Shown one piece after another: positions 37,650-49,298 of a DNA stretch of 64,000 nt. The stretch covers positions 5,661,859 to 5,725,858 of the forward strand of contig NC_061802.1 in the NCBI RefSeq assembly GCF_021462225.1, given 5' to 3'. The DNA is from Girardinichthys multiradiatus. Taxonomy: Eukaryota > Chordata > Actinopteri > Cyprinodontiformes > Goodeidae. The position numbers and the translations under genes are program-made. The notes beneath the pieces were generated by a model, which ran no database searches, was not told the origin of the DNA, and was given only the letters and a program-made list of their open reading frames with translations. How positions within the stretch are numbered: the stretch's first letter is position 1; each line of letters opens with the position of its first letter.

Positions 37650-39310
37650 TATTGAATTTGTACCGAGCCCATAAAGGGACATCAAAGGAAAATAAAATAT
37701 TAACAAACCTTCTTGTGCACACCATATACTTTCTCGTGTGCACCAGACAGTTTCACGTTTGCACTGGATACTTTCATGTCCGTCTTGCACTGAAAATAGA
37801 CCACTGGACTTCAAGTGTTGTTCTTAAACAACATTACAATGTAAATGTGACCTGTTTATTTGATATGCATTCTAAAGCTCGTCCTAAACCCAATTTGAGT
37901 AGACAAATTGGCTGGCTAAGTCCAAAACCATTGTTATTGCACTAATTTATTTTTATTAGTTAATATCCAAGAGTACTGCATTCAATTCAAGGGAAAACAT
38001 AAATCATTGAGACCTAAGCTTAGTATTTCATAGTCTTGGTAGTAGAGAAAGGCTTCAAAAACATTTTTAATAATCTATGCAGCATCTAGTACAGCATTCA
38101 TCAAATCATCAAGTCAATAGAAAGAGACAGACTATGTAGCCTATTGTTAAGCCTTTATTTAAGAAACTACACAAGTCAACATTTCCTTTTAATTTATGTT
38201 CGGGTTTGCAGCTCACAAAAGTTGTATTATTATATATAAATATACAGAAAACCAAGCGCAAGACAGCTAAGCATACAGAGAAAACTTGTCGATGGGTGAT
38301 ATTTTGTATGGAAAACCAACCTTGGGCATTGATGCATAACAGAATGGCTTCACAGGACAAAATGCAGTGATAATAAAGTCTTGAGGTCAAATGTGGATTC
38401 ATTAGTTGAAGATTTAAATAGTGATTTGTCCAAGGGGGGTGAGAAAGTCAGAAGAAATAATGAGCAGTAGCTTGGAGACCTAGCAAACCAGAACCCTACC
38501 TATAGATTTAAAAGAAACCTGTTGCAATCCCAGTGTACCTGTAATTGTCTACGGTGGTAAACGACCACATAAAACAAATCAAACAAACAATAAAAGTCTA
38601 GCAGCATTCAAGGAGACACTGCAATTTCTAATCCAGGTCAGAAAAGCGCTGTTACATTAATGCACACACAGTACTTTATCTTAGTGATCTGTCCAGTGGT
38701 TGTATAAAACATAGCAACAGTGAATGGAAACAGCTAAAAGCCTCAGTCTTATGCATTTAATCATTCTGTGTTTTTCTTGTGATTTTTTACTTTACTTTAT
38801 CTTTTTGTAGCTTTTGAATGTTAATCCAAGTAGAGTGTGTGTCCTCGGAGCTCTATAAGTCCATCTGAAGTTAGCTTTCTCACAACAAGTCATTTCCACC
38901 TAAAACAGTCCCCTCAGGCTAATACTACATGTGTGGTGGTTGGACATAAACCAAAATATCACCACATAATCTGTTGGTCAATTATTTCAGATCCTGAGAA
39001 AAAACAAGTTGCTAATTACAGACATATAAATCTTCCAACACCTGCGTTTGCGTCCATGGTCTGGCTGCTGATAAAAAAAGAGAAAAAAAAGCAAAACAAA
39101 AAACATAATGACGTCTGGCAAGCTATGCAGCATTGTCATTGTATTGGGAAAACATTGTACAATTAGGTCAGGTATTTACACAGTAGCCCGTAATACTCTG
39201 AGTTACACAATGAACTGGAAAAATTATCTGGTGTGTACGTGAAAGTATCTGATGCGCACAAGAAAGTTATTTTCCTTTAATTTTGCTTTACGGGTGCCAT
39301 AAAATTTGGA
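37650..39310. mobile_element. Inverted-repeat DNA element with subrepeat termini, element 1
   Basis: The left end (37650-37790) holds tandem variants of ATACTTTCTCGTGTGCACCA, preceded by AAAGGAAAATAAA. The right end (about 39185-39310) holds the inverted equivalents TGGTGTGTACGTGAAAGTAT and TGATGCGCACAAGAAAGT, followed by TTTTCCTTTAATTTTGC. The 1.4 kb between has no recognised coding sequence. The layout fits a non-autonomous cut-and-paste transposon; its superfamily is unknown. Confidence 0.6.
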
Positions 39311-39729
39311 TTCAACAATAAAAAGTTTTCTGCCAAAGAAAGAGTGAAGGTGGAGGGACTGTACTGGATGATATGAAATCAAGTATGGCAATAATTTCCA
39401 TCCCTGAACAGGGACCTCCCAAATGTTTTAAAGGATTCAGACTTTATTGAATATATTGTTACTTGATTACATGTCTCTATAATAATTAAATTTGCTGTTC
39501 AAAAATATGAATTTCTGCTTTGGAAAAGTTTGATTTTATAACCTCTTGACTGAAAAATCTTAAAATAAAACAATGATTACAATTTATTCTAGTGCCAGAT
39601 TATTTTGAAATAGGAATCTGACACAGTAATATCATGGAAGTGTAGGCAGAGCCTGCTTGTCATTCTGTCAAACTCTAAATGGCAGATTACACAGGGAAGG
39701 TAAAAAAAAATACTAACACAATAACTTAC

Positions 39730-39876
39730 CACTGCAGTGACCTGTGGGCTGTTTTGTTTGGCCAGTTTGATCAAATTTAGATCATTATATAACAGGTTTT
39801 CCAGGCATCCATGAAAGTTTCTGTTGGGCAGGATAGGTGTTTGGAGTCCATGGCTCTGGACAGCTGCCACACCTAG
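39730..39876 (-). CDS. cntnap5: CNTNAP5-like exon: end of laminin-G domain 1
   Basis: This 147-base exon (49 codons, phase 0 at both ends) follows a TTTTGCAG acceptor and ends at GCAGTG/GTAAGT. It encodes NFHGCLENLLYNDLNLIKLA, the hallmark closing segment of a Caspr laminin-G domain, with the GC.E/M.(I/L).YN motif whose Cys pairs with a later Cys. The first residues are LGVAAVQSHG, where relatives have a (S/T)FGG(I/L)P start, so the expected FGG is missing. The exon sits between two inverted-repeat transposon-like elements, about 420 bases from one and 240 from the other. It is otherwise intact. Confidence 0.94.
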
Positions 39877-40118
39877 CTGCAAAAGACATTATAAAAATAC
39901 AGAAAGTCACTCGTAAATTCCTAAACAAAATAAAGATCACAAAATTTATTTGCATTGTTTGCTGCCTGATATTTAACAGAGAAGGTTTAGAAATATTCAC
40001 TGGTCAATTCTACAATAAATCAGTGGCAAAGTAGCTTCTTAAATATCTCTGCTCAGCTTAGCTCACCTAAGTCAATAGTTTTTTTCTATTACATAATAAA
40101 GTCATGCATTAGAAAAAC

Positions 40119-41840
40119 TTGACTGTGAAGTTAAAATGTGCGCACTACTCAAAACGTTGCACAAACACTAGTAAAAAGCTCTCACATAAACTAGTAAAAA
40201 GCTTTCAAACACACTACCGAAAAGCTTTCATAGACACTACTGAAATGTTTTCTAATTTCAGTGGAAACGGAAGGCATTTCAGTAGAAACGGAAGTTGTTT
40301 AAGTAGCAAAGGACAGACGAAGGGCTGAATCCTTCCAAGGCGGCATTTGCGGGGCGATTACGTCACAACGATGCAACAAACGCTGTTCAAATTCGAAGGC
40401 TCCTCCAACAAATACGACCTACTTTTCCCCAGATATCAGTGATGGGTCCAGTGTGTTCTTCGTGGCCCACCCTATCCCATGATTCATTGCGGATCAAAGC
40501 AGATTGTTGAAACGGAAAAAGTAATGGCAGAGGAGAGAGAGAAGCTGTGAATAAAGTTGGATAGATTACGCTTTCTGTGGAACATAAATACCTTTAACAG
40601 TGCTTTCAGGCGAGAATGTAGTTGTGTTTACCAAGATATCGCATAATTGCAAGGTTGCTGCGACGTATTCGTAAATGTCCGCACCCGCTGCGCTAACAGC
40701 TGTCAGTTGACCGGGCGGCTGAGGCTCGCTATATCGCCTGACTCCCGGCACATCGTTTTTAAACTCCCGCTGGGTTTCCCCAATGAATGAAAGTTAAACA
40801 CAGATATGTTTCAGTCAGATGATATTTAACGGTTAATATTTGGTCTTTTTTTAAATATATATTATTATCATTATTTTTTATTATTAAGATAAGACTGACT
40901 TTATTGATGTCACAATACAGAAATTAACTTGTTCACAGCAGCTCTTAGTAACACACAGGTAGGGTGCAGACAGTTATGAAAAGGTTCTAAGAATAAGCAA
41001 GGTAAATGTGCAAAAACAGGTATTAACAATAAAATCAGACAAAAACCACAGCCACTATTGTATTATTATTATGCTCTACAAATAAATGTATTTAAACTTT
41101 GTTCAGAATGTTAAATTTGTTGTGTTTAGGTTGTTAAACGTTTTGCAAAAAATAATTAGAACATTTTAAATGACTGATTTATAAACAATAATAAAATGAA
41201 AAGATAATAAAACAAGAAAACTTTACGGAAAACAAGCTTATAAGCCATCAGGAATATGTAAAAGGGGTAAATAAAGATCATGTGCTGTTATTTACAGTGG
41301 AGATAGAGGGTTTAATCATCAGGCTCTGTTTTTACGGCTTCACAACTCTGTGCTAATTATTTCCATCCTTAATTATAAAGTTGTGCTAAATTATATTAAA
41401 CATACATTTTAATATCATCATTAAAATGTAAAACTATAAAATGTATTATTTATTTAGGGTTAGGGTTAAGTTTAGGACGCAACGTCCTACAGTTTCTACT
41501 GAAACACCTTCTGTTTCCACTGAAATAATTAGAAAACATTTTAGTAGCGTGTATGAAAGCTTTTCACTAGTATGTATGAAAGATTTTCAGTAGTGTGTAT
41601 GAACGCTTTTCACTAGTATGTATGAAAGCTTTTCACCAGTATGTATGAAAGCTTTTCACTAGTATGTATGAAAGATTTTCAGTAGTGTGTATGAAAGCTT
41701 TTCACTAGTATGTGTGAAAGCTTTTCAGTAGTGTGTATGAACACTTTTTACTAGTTTATGTGAGAACTTTTTACTAGTGTTTGTGCGAGGTTTTGAGTAT
41801 AGAATGTGGAAGCGTTTAATTTCATATGTGTATATGGAGG
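40119..41840. mobile_element. Inverted-repeat DNA element with subrepeat termini, element 2
   Basis: The left end (40126-40300) reads GCACAAACACTAGTAAAAAG, then further ACTAGTAAAAAGCT and CACTACTGAAAT variants, and ends in TTTCAGTAGAAACGGAAG. The right end (about 41490-41826) is the inverted counterpart, with about ten units of a 23-25 base subrepeat (GTATGTATGAAAGCTTTTCA). The interior, about 1.2 kb, includes a CpG-bearing block at 40330-40790. No transposase was recognised. Confidence 0.65.
41540..41790. repeat. Minisatellite-like subrepeat array in the right terminus of element 2
   Basis: About ten units of 23-25 bases alternate between CTTTTCACTAGTATGTATGA and ATTTTCAGTAGTGTGTATGA types. 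The inverted left terminus has only about four units, so this side looks expanded. Confidence 0.85.
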
Positions 41841-41849
41841 TTAATTGTG

Positions 41850-42769
41850 ATTTATGTCCCTGGTGGCACCCCATACATTCTTGTAGGTGTTTGTTTGAAG
41901 CATTTGCTGCGGACATCATTAGATGTTAATGATAAGCATATGCAATATGCATATTGTAGTTGACAGGCAGGGGGCAAATTTGACTGGGTATCAAACATAA
42001 TGAAAACTGTGTTTCTATACTTAAATACCATCTGTGATACCACAGCTGTTGCTTTTTCTTGTTTGTCCTTACTATAAAACAACCACTGACCTCTATACTA
42101 TGGCATGATGCTTACTGGGGACACTATGCAAAAGAGCCATGTGGCAACTGTGATAGCTGGACTAGTACTCAAAGTATGAGACCATTTATTCTAACAGGTA
42201 TAGTTTCAACCTGACTTGAGCACTTACCTAAAAAACAATCAGAGCATTCTACTCATTAATATTACTCATCACCGACCAATTTGCTTGTTTTTGTCTTCCA
42301 TATATTTGCGTTAATTTAATAAATTCTTGTATAAATAATGTAACTTTAATCTAAAACTGCTGTATATGCAGTTTGATCTCTGGCTAAACAAGGCAGCTAC
42401 AGATACACATCAAAGAATTGTGTTGCTTGACCATTAAAAAGCAAAGCAAATATTACTGAAATCACCCAGTAATAATGTCTATTCTCACACTAAACTATGT
42501 GGATGTTCTGTCTGCACTAATGAATTTAAACTCACTTTTACATCCTGAATGCTTTCATCGACTGGCACGGCAGGGGAACAGGGACTGCCCTCTGAATAAC
42601 TCAGTCAACACTTATTTGACACTCACTGAGTTTTGAACTTTGAGCTCAAAATGATAAAGTATAGAAAAAATAAGATGGCAAATATAATTTCCTTTGTTTT
42701 GACACAGTAGTTCATTGTAAATTTTACTCACTTGATCTTAATAATAGATTGAATTTACATGGAGGTTTT
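41850..42769. other. Intron, no recognisable feature
   Basis: AT-rich stretch between element 2 and LINE copy C; nothing recognised. Confidence 0.45.
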
Positions 42770-44391
42770 CTAGTCTGGACTATTGCAATTCTTTACTATC
42801 AGGATGTCCACAAAATGCAGTTAAAAGCCTTCAGCTGATTCAAAATGCTTCAGCAAGAGTTCTGATAAAAATTTAAAAGAGAGATCATATTACTCCTACT
42901 TGAGCTTCCGTTCACTGGCTCCCTGTTAAATCCAGAATAGAATTTAAAATTCTCCTCCTCACATATAAAGCCCTTAATGATTTAGCTCCATCATACATCA
43001 GAGATCTGATTGTTCCATATGTTCCTAACAGAGCACTTTGTTCTCAGACTGCAGGTTTACTGGTGGTTCCTAGAGTCTCTAGAAGTAGAATGGGAGGCAG
43101 ATCCTTTAGTTATCAGGCTCCTCTCCTGTGGAACCAGCTCCCGGTTTTGGTCCATGAGGCAGACACCCTGTCTACTTTTAAAGCTAGGCTTAAAACTTTC
43201 CTTTTTGATAAAGCTTATAGTTAGAGTGGCTTAGTTTATCAGGGAGGGAGCCTTCTTCCCTCCCTGTTGGTTGGAGTAAGGGGGAGTCAGGTTTAGCCTA
43301 AACCGGCTCAGTTATGGTTGAGGTGCAAACACACCCTCCATTTCTGCTACCTGTATGACCCCTTCTCTTTTCCAATGGTTATAATCAGTCTGACAGAGAG
43401 AGGTATCCCAATCCTTGTGGTTTTTAGTATAACAATGACCATCAGTGGGACCCTTTGTGAGGTGCCTTGAGACGACATTGTTGTAAATAAGCGCCGTTTA
43501 ACTAAATAATCTGAACTGAAACTATCTGTGTAGTTATGCTGCTATAGGCTTAGGCTGCTGGAGGACATAATGACCACTTTCACTCTCTCTGCAACATTCT
43601 CATACTACTCTCCACTTTTAACCTTGTTCTCTCTTTTCTCTTCCTAGAAGCTACACCTGGCCTGACTCTGTATCTACCTGTGACACCTTCCTGGAGGGGA
43701 GCATTGTCCAAGCTTCTGCTGCCAACACTTTCACCTGCTACCAATGATACACATGGCCCTGTCTTTCAGTGTTTAACCCTATTTTTCTCCTAGGCATGGC
43801 GATTGACTGAGCTTTTACTGTGACTAACTGTATGTGCTCTCTCATACTCTAAACTTGAAAACTGGCTCAGAGTTTATCTTTTTTTTCTTCCTAGATGAAA
43901 CCACTAAAGGAGCTACATCCATTAACATTTACTTTTCCTTCCCATAGAAAGTACTCCTGGATCAGTGCTTCTTTTTCTGTTTCTGCTCTGTTTTCTCAAA
44001 CCCCAGTCAGTCGTGGCAGATGGCCGCTCACACTAAGCCTGGTTCTGCTGGAGGTTTCTTCCTGTTAAAAGGGAGTTTTTCCTCTCCACTGTTGCTACAT
44101 GCATGCTCAGTATGAGGGATTGCTGCAAAGTCAACGCCAGTGACTGTCCACTGTCTCTACATGCTCATCCAGGAGGAGTGAATGCTACAAGTCACTGACT
44201 CAATGCAATATGCTGGGTTTTCTTAGATAGAAAAACATTTTAACCAATTTTAATAAATAACTGAATCTGACTGCACTGTTCGATAGTTAGGATTATTTGG
44301 AATGTATGTACCTGACTTGAAATCTGTATGATTCGATTGAATTGACTTTGTGAAGTGCCTTGAGATGACGCATTGTGAATTGGTGCAATAT

Positions 44392-45565
44392 CAGGTCCTT
44401 CTCAAAATATTAGCATATTGTGATAAAGTTCATTATTTTCCATAATGTCATGATGAAAATTTAACATTCATATATTTTAGATTCATTGCACTCTAACTGA
44501 AATATTTCAGGTCTTTTATTGTCTTAATACGGATGATTGTGGCATACAGCTCATGAAAACCCAAAATTCCTATCTCACAAAATTAGCATATTTCATCCGA
44601 CCAATAAAAGAAAAGTGTTTTTAATACAAAAAACGTCAAACTTCAAATAATCATGTACAGTTATGCACTCAATACTTGGTCGGGAATTCTTTTGCAGAAA
44701 TGACTGCTTCAATGCGGCGTGGCATGGAGGCAATCAGCCTGTGGCTCTGCTGAGGTCTTATTGAGGCCCAGGATGCTTCGATAGCGGCCTTTAGTTCATC
44801 TAGAGTGTTGGGTCTTGAGTCTCTCAACGTTCTCTTCACAATATCCCACAGATTCTCTATGGGGTTCAGGTCAGGAGAGTTGGCAGGCCAATTGAGCACA
44901 GTGATACCATGGTCAGTAAACCATTTACCAGTGGTTTTGGCACTGTGAGCAGGTGCCAGGTCGTGCTGAAAAATGAAATCTTCATCTTCCGCAGGTCCCC
45001 CAAGGTCTGGAATCGGCCCTTCTCCACAATCTTCCTCAGGGTCCGGTCACCTCTTCTCGTTGTGCAGCGTTTTCTGCCACACTTTTTCCTTCCCACAGAC
45101 TTCCCACTGAGGTGCCTTGATACAGCACTCTGGGAACAGCCTATTCGTTCAGAAATTTCTTTCTGTGTCTTACCCTCTTGCTTGAGGGTGTCAATAGTGG
45201 CCTTCTGGACAGCAGTCAGGTCGGCAGTCTTACCCATGATTGGGGTTTTGAGTGATGAACCAGGCTGGGAGTTTTAAAGGCCTCAGGAATCTTTTCCAGG
45301 TGTTTAGAGTTAACTCGTTGATTCAGATGATTAGGTTCATAGCTCGTTTAGATACCCTTTTAATGATATGCTAATTTTGTGAGATAGGAATTTTGGGTTT
45401 TCATGAGCTGTATGCCAAAATCATCCGTATTAAGACAATAAAAGACCTGAAATATTTCAGTTAGTGTGCAATGAATCTAAAATATATGAATGTTAAATTT
45501 TCATCATTACATTATAGAAAATAATGAACTTTATCACAATATGCTAATATTTTGAGAAGGACTTG
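44392..45565 (-). mobile_element. Tc1-like transposon copy 1, internally deleted
   Basis: The termini CAGGTCCTTCTCAAAATATT and AATATTTTGAGAAGGACTTG are inverted repeats of about 200 bases, flanked by TA on the right. The minus strand encodes the start of a transposase (ATG at 45237: MGKTADLTAVQKATIDTLKQ) and its end (to 44669: SPDLNPIENLWDIVKRT). About 430 bases of the gene are missing at a junction near 44986. The element is 1,174 bases, against 1,602 for copy 2, and sits within the tail of LINE copy C. Confidence 0.92.
44669..45237 (-). pseudogene. Tc1-like transposase, central part deleted
   Basis: The N-terminal DNA-binding part is intact: a helix-turn-helix with TLKQEGKTQKEISERIGCSQ and then GRKRCTTRRGDRTLRKIV. 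The first catalytic Asp region is lost in the deletion. The second Asp codon (GAC, 44960-44962) and the Glu in DLNPIENLWD remain, but out of frame with the start. It could not make an active enzyme. Confidence 0.9.
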
Positions 45566-46235
45566 TAAATTAAACTGAATTGAAGTGAATTGGTCATTCT
45601 GGACACTCAAATCATTTTAGACTATGGCAACATTCACCCACAAACCCACACACAAATATACAGATAGTTAGGCAGCTTGAGGCTAAACACATTGCCCATA
45701 GACAGTTGGACATGTGGCAGGAAGCAGAAATTGTGAAATCCACTTGTGCAATGATCATTTTTCCCATTTAGCTAATACCACCCTTAGCGGCTTGTAGTAA
45801 CATCCTGATACAAATGCACTATTCAAAATGAGGGGCTTAATAAGAGACTCACTGCAGGACGATATACTTCTCACAATGCTTGTAATCTCTTCATGTTTAG
45901 ACCCAAGTAAATTGCATTTTGTGATATGCTAGGCTAAAGAATATACAGTATACAGTATGATAGCAGCTTTATAGTAAATTAGAAGTAAAACAAAGTACAA
46001 AAAGTCTTAGTGGGAAAAGATCAGTTTTGAGCAGCTAATGATGGACAAAGCAGCAAACATAAATTGCTCCAAGATTACAAAATTAGCTAATCAAAGCATA
46101 TTAATGATTTTGAGTAATGTCATAAAAGCTTTTGTGTTTAACAAAATAAAGTTTCAATGGTAATATAACTTCAAAACTTAATCAATACTTCTAGAAGTAA
46201 AGTTATTTTGCAATGCTTTTTGATTTGCTTCTTAC

Positions 46236-46411
46236 CATGTGAATGTGCCAGTGGCTGAGCTCAGTTGGTACATGAACCTGCTGTGTATTTTTATCCACTG
46301 TCAGATTGAGGTGATTGCTGAGTCGTTCCAGCTTTACATGATGCCATTGTTGGTCATCAAGCAGACTTCCAAGAGAAATAAGAAGTTTGCCCCCAGAGCC
46401 TGAACTCACAT
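46236..46411 (-). CDS. cntnap5: CNTNAP5-like exon: middle of laminin-G domain 1
   Basis: This 176-base exon enters at phase 1 after ATGCAG and ends in phase 0 at CACATG/GTAAGA. The translation contains [19 protein letters not shown] and [15 protein letters not shown], the central laminin-G signature (LLDD..WH.V.(I/L)ER followed by a V(D)K strand). Family members end this stretch with an acidic D.DYE segment leading into (L/I)(S/T)FGG. Here the end reads ELSHWHIHM, so the edge of the domain is divergent. The exon is open and both splice sites are canonical. Confidence that it is a coding exon is high; how the divergent end folds is unknown. Confidence 0.94.
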
Positions 46412-46974
46412 CTGCATTACGAAGAAAATGGAGTGAAAAAGACAAAGATGGTCAAGTTAGCCTGATGATGCATTCAACAGAAGACTATGCATTGCTCAGT
46501 AAAAAAAACAACAACTATTCTTTAAAAGTCCTTAAAGATATTTCCATGTCACCAGAACGCTTGTCTGTGTCAATAAAACATTCTTGATGAATCAGCAAAT
46601 GTCTACATCAAGAAATAAAACATTGATCGTGAATGGTGAATATCCTGTTCCAGTTGGTGCCCACAGCCAAGGTTGGACAGGAATGTGAACATTGTGTTCT
46701 TGAAGGTAGAGCTTTCAGAACAAAAAATAAAAGAAAAGCATAAAGATGTGGGAGTTTTAGAGGTATGAGGTTTGAACCATGAAAGGTTTTCATGGTATGG
46801 CAGGTCTGTTTAGCTGCTCCTGTTGAAGTTACAAATCCACAAGTGAGACTGTAAGACATAACTTAATTGCTCTTTAAGTGATCCCCATGAAGTCTCAAAA
46901 ACAAGGAGAGTAATTTCTATGCTTAATAGAAATAGAATAGAATTGTATACTTAAAAAACAAAACAAAAAAAAAC

Positions 46975-47062
46975 CCTGAGAGCAAAGTGTACCGGAGTCA
47001 AATTCCTTGTTTGTATGATGTACGAACTTGGCAATAAAGCTGACTCTGATTCTGATTAAGAA
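46975..47062 (+). mobile_element. LINE 3'-tail fragment with TCTGAT-type repeat
   Basis: The stretch GTGTACCGGAGTCAAATTCC, then TTGGCAATAAAGCTGACTCT and GATTCTGATT, matches a frequent teleost LINE tail ending in TCTGAT units. No coding part remains. Confidence 0.6.
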
Positions 47063-47763
47063 AACCTATCTCAGTGTCTATTACAACAACTGTCAAATTA
47101 AACAGTTGATGTAATAGAGGCCCTCAGAAGAAAAAGGAATCTTTGCAGGATTGGACTGGACCATATCAGAACATGTAGCTGCAATTCTATTGCTGAATAT
47201 TGCAATAAACAACTGATTAAGGTTGTCCTAACTCTTCTTTTCCTTTTCCTTCATCATGATGTCCCCACCACTTTGGGAGCTTCAACAAACCCACCGCAAT
47301 AAAAATATCTATAGGATGGCAAAGCAGGCACTACATCCACCAGGCCAAATATATTATTGGCATGCGGAATCTGAATTGTATGTAACTTGAAATAAAATAT
47401 ACTGTGAAATACTGCATCCAAGCAGTCAACTGTGGAATATTGTACATAATCATATTATAATGACAATGTGGTTAAATATATTCTGCAGCTTGATAACAGC
47501 TACATCTAACTGTGATATTCTTCACATGAATTCTCTTCCAACTAATTCCTGTCTGTGCTGCAACAGGATCGATTACGCTAACAATGTCCAGTATGTTACT
47601 GACAGCTGCAGCAAAGTGATCTGTATTTTTGAAGTAACTGGTTAAGTTTCTTCTCTTTTTGTCTTTTGTTATAACCACAAAGTTCAGTACAAGTTCCGCC
47701 ATAGCTGATTCATCTGAACATGCTTACTCGTTGGGGTGTTTATGGCTGCTCCTTTAAATAAAC

Positions 47764-47916
47764 CAGGGGTCTCCAACTCCAGACCTTGAGAGCCATTGTC
47801 CTGCAACCTTTAGGTACATCCCTGCTCCTACACATTTGATTCAGGTGTGTTAGAGCAGGGGTGCATCTAAAAGCTGCAGGATAGTAGCTCTCGAGGACTG
47901 GAGTTGGAGACCCCTG
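47764..47916. mobile_element. hAT-like MITE
   Basis: The 153-base block starts CAGGGGTCTCCAACTCCAGA and ends with the inverted GGACTGGAGTTGGAGACCCC then TG. The inverted match extends over about 50 bases with few differences. It contains GATTCAGGTGTGTTAGAGCA. CAGGGGT ends and family likeness suggest hAT, but no clean 8-bp target duplication was seen. Confidence 0.75.
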
Positions 47917-49298
47917 AATTGGACAATGTTTACACTATGGCTTCACCTGGTGAGAGTAAAAGATGGATTATATCTGTGATCAGTGGATTGTTTTCCATTG
48001 GTTTCCAACTGACAAGAAATCACGATAAATGTGGCTGAAGAATCAAAATTTAAAGCAACCTCTAAAAGCCCAGCAGGTGTGTTCTTTTTACTCGTTAAGT
48101 AAAGCCCAGGGAGGATGAAAATCCATACCCCACTTCTGCTCGGGCTATGAAAGATCAACAAAAGATAAATTGATTAACAGCACTGCAAGGAGCAGATCAG
48201 GTATGATTTCAGATAAAACTAATAACATGGATACACCCTTTAATGATCAGTAGTAATTCATTAGTACATGGCATCCTCTCTGATCGCATTCTCCACCTAC
48301 AACAAAAAATAACCAGATAAAAATAATGAAATACACAACTTATGTGCTCTCAGTGATTTGAAAGGAAAAAGTAAAAAATCAGATCAATACCAAATGAAAG
48401 TACGTTCTTGCCTCTAGCAGTGGATTTGACAAAATAAATAAATGAGTAGGAATACATTATCAGAGTCCATTTGTTCAGGTCCTCCTCCCAATCTTTGAAA
48501 TAAGAGCTGACTAGTATGAAAATATTATGCCATTGAGAGTTGATGTTCCCACTTGTTTTTTTATTTATTTGTATAAATAACAACTGTGTCTGGTCCACAG
48601 TTATGACCTGACTCAACAGCCACATCAAAAGGGGAGAAACAATATTCATAAATGTTCTAAAAAGACTCATTTATTTATTTTAACTTAAGGTAAAATTAAA
48701 GTCTTTATGATGAGGTGTGAAGGTCAGTCAAATTTATGGTGCAAGGTGTGGAGAACAAAGGTCAATTTATTACGGAACCACAAGGAGACCTTTAGGGTTC
48801 GTCACATAGTTAGGACCTAAAATATTCATATTTTCGGATTTTGGTTTGAAGTTATCTGTTAACATTTACTAACATGTTTCTTCTGACTGGAAGTAATGTT
48901 TTGGAATGGTCCAGCTTCTCCAAAACAACTGCAAAAGCTGCAAATTGTTTTAGGAAGAAAACTATCTCATCTGCAACTGTGTTTTAAGTTTACTTAAAGC
49001 CCTAAAGCTGTACTAGAATATTAACTTAAATCCTGCTGGATCCATATGTCCTGGTAAGACATATTGTTGTCATCATTCATAAACAGACACAGTGCTTCAG
49101 TGAATACCCAAGTTGGAACTGCAAACACAGGATAAAGAAGATTTTATCTCAGGTGGCTGCCTGTAACTGAAACATGTGAATGACAGGTTTTTAACAGCAG
49201 AATATTTTTAGTTCTTTTTTTTCTAAAAACGTTTTTTCTATCTTTTATACTTTTTTATACTATTTTTATACTTTGTGTCATTGCCTAATATGGAAATG
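47917..49298. other. Intron, no recognisable feature
   Basis: AT-rich sequence; short open frames near 48350-48670 show no family resemblance. Confidence 0.4.

Larger units (their letters stand above)
42770..45594 (+). mobile_element. L2-like LINE 3' fragment, copy C, split by a Tc1-like element
   Basis: Copy C is the longest of the three, starting at GGACTATTGCAATTCTTTAC and encoding the LINE C-terminal end through about 43222. The first tail-like module is at 43460-43520. The second is at 44350-44390 and continues at 45568-45594 after the Tc1-like insertion at 44392-45565. Its sequence is very close to copy B over the shared region. Confidence 0.85.

Noticed and set aside
41540..41790. CRISPR-like regular repeats
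   Set aside because: Units are contiguous with no unique spacers, the genome is vertebrate, and the array is the terminus of an inverted-repeat element.
44909..45277. A 122-codon plus-strand open frame
   Set aside because: It is the antisense shadow of the Tc1-like transposase gene on the minus strand; the equivalent shadow occurs in copy 2 at 55828-56157.
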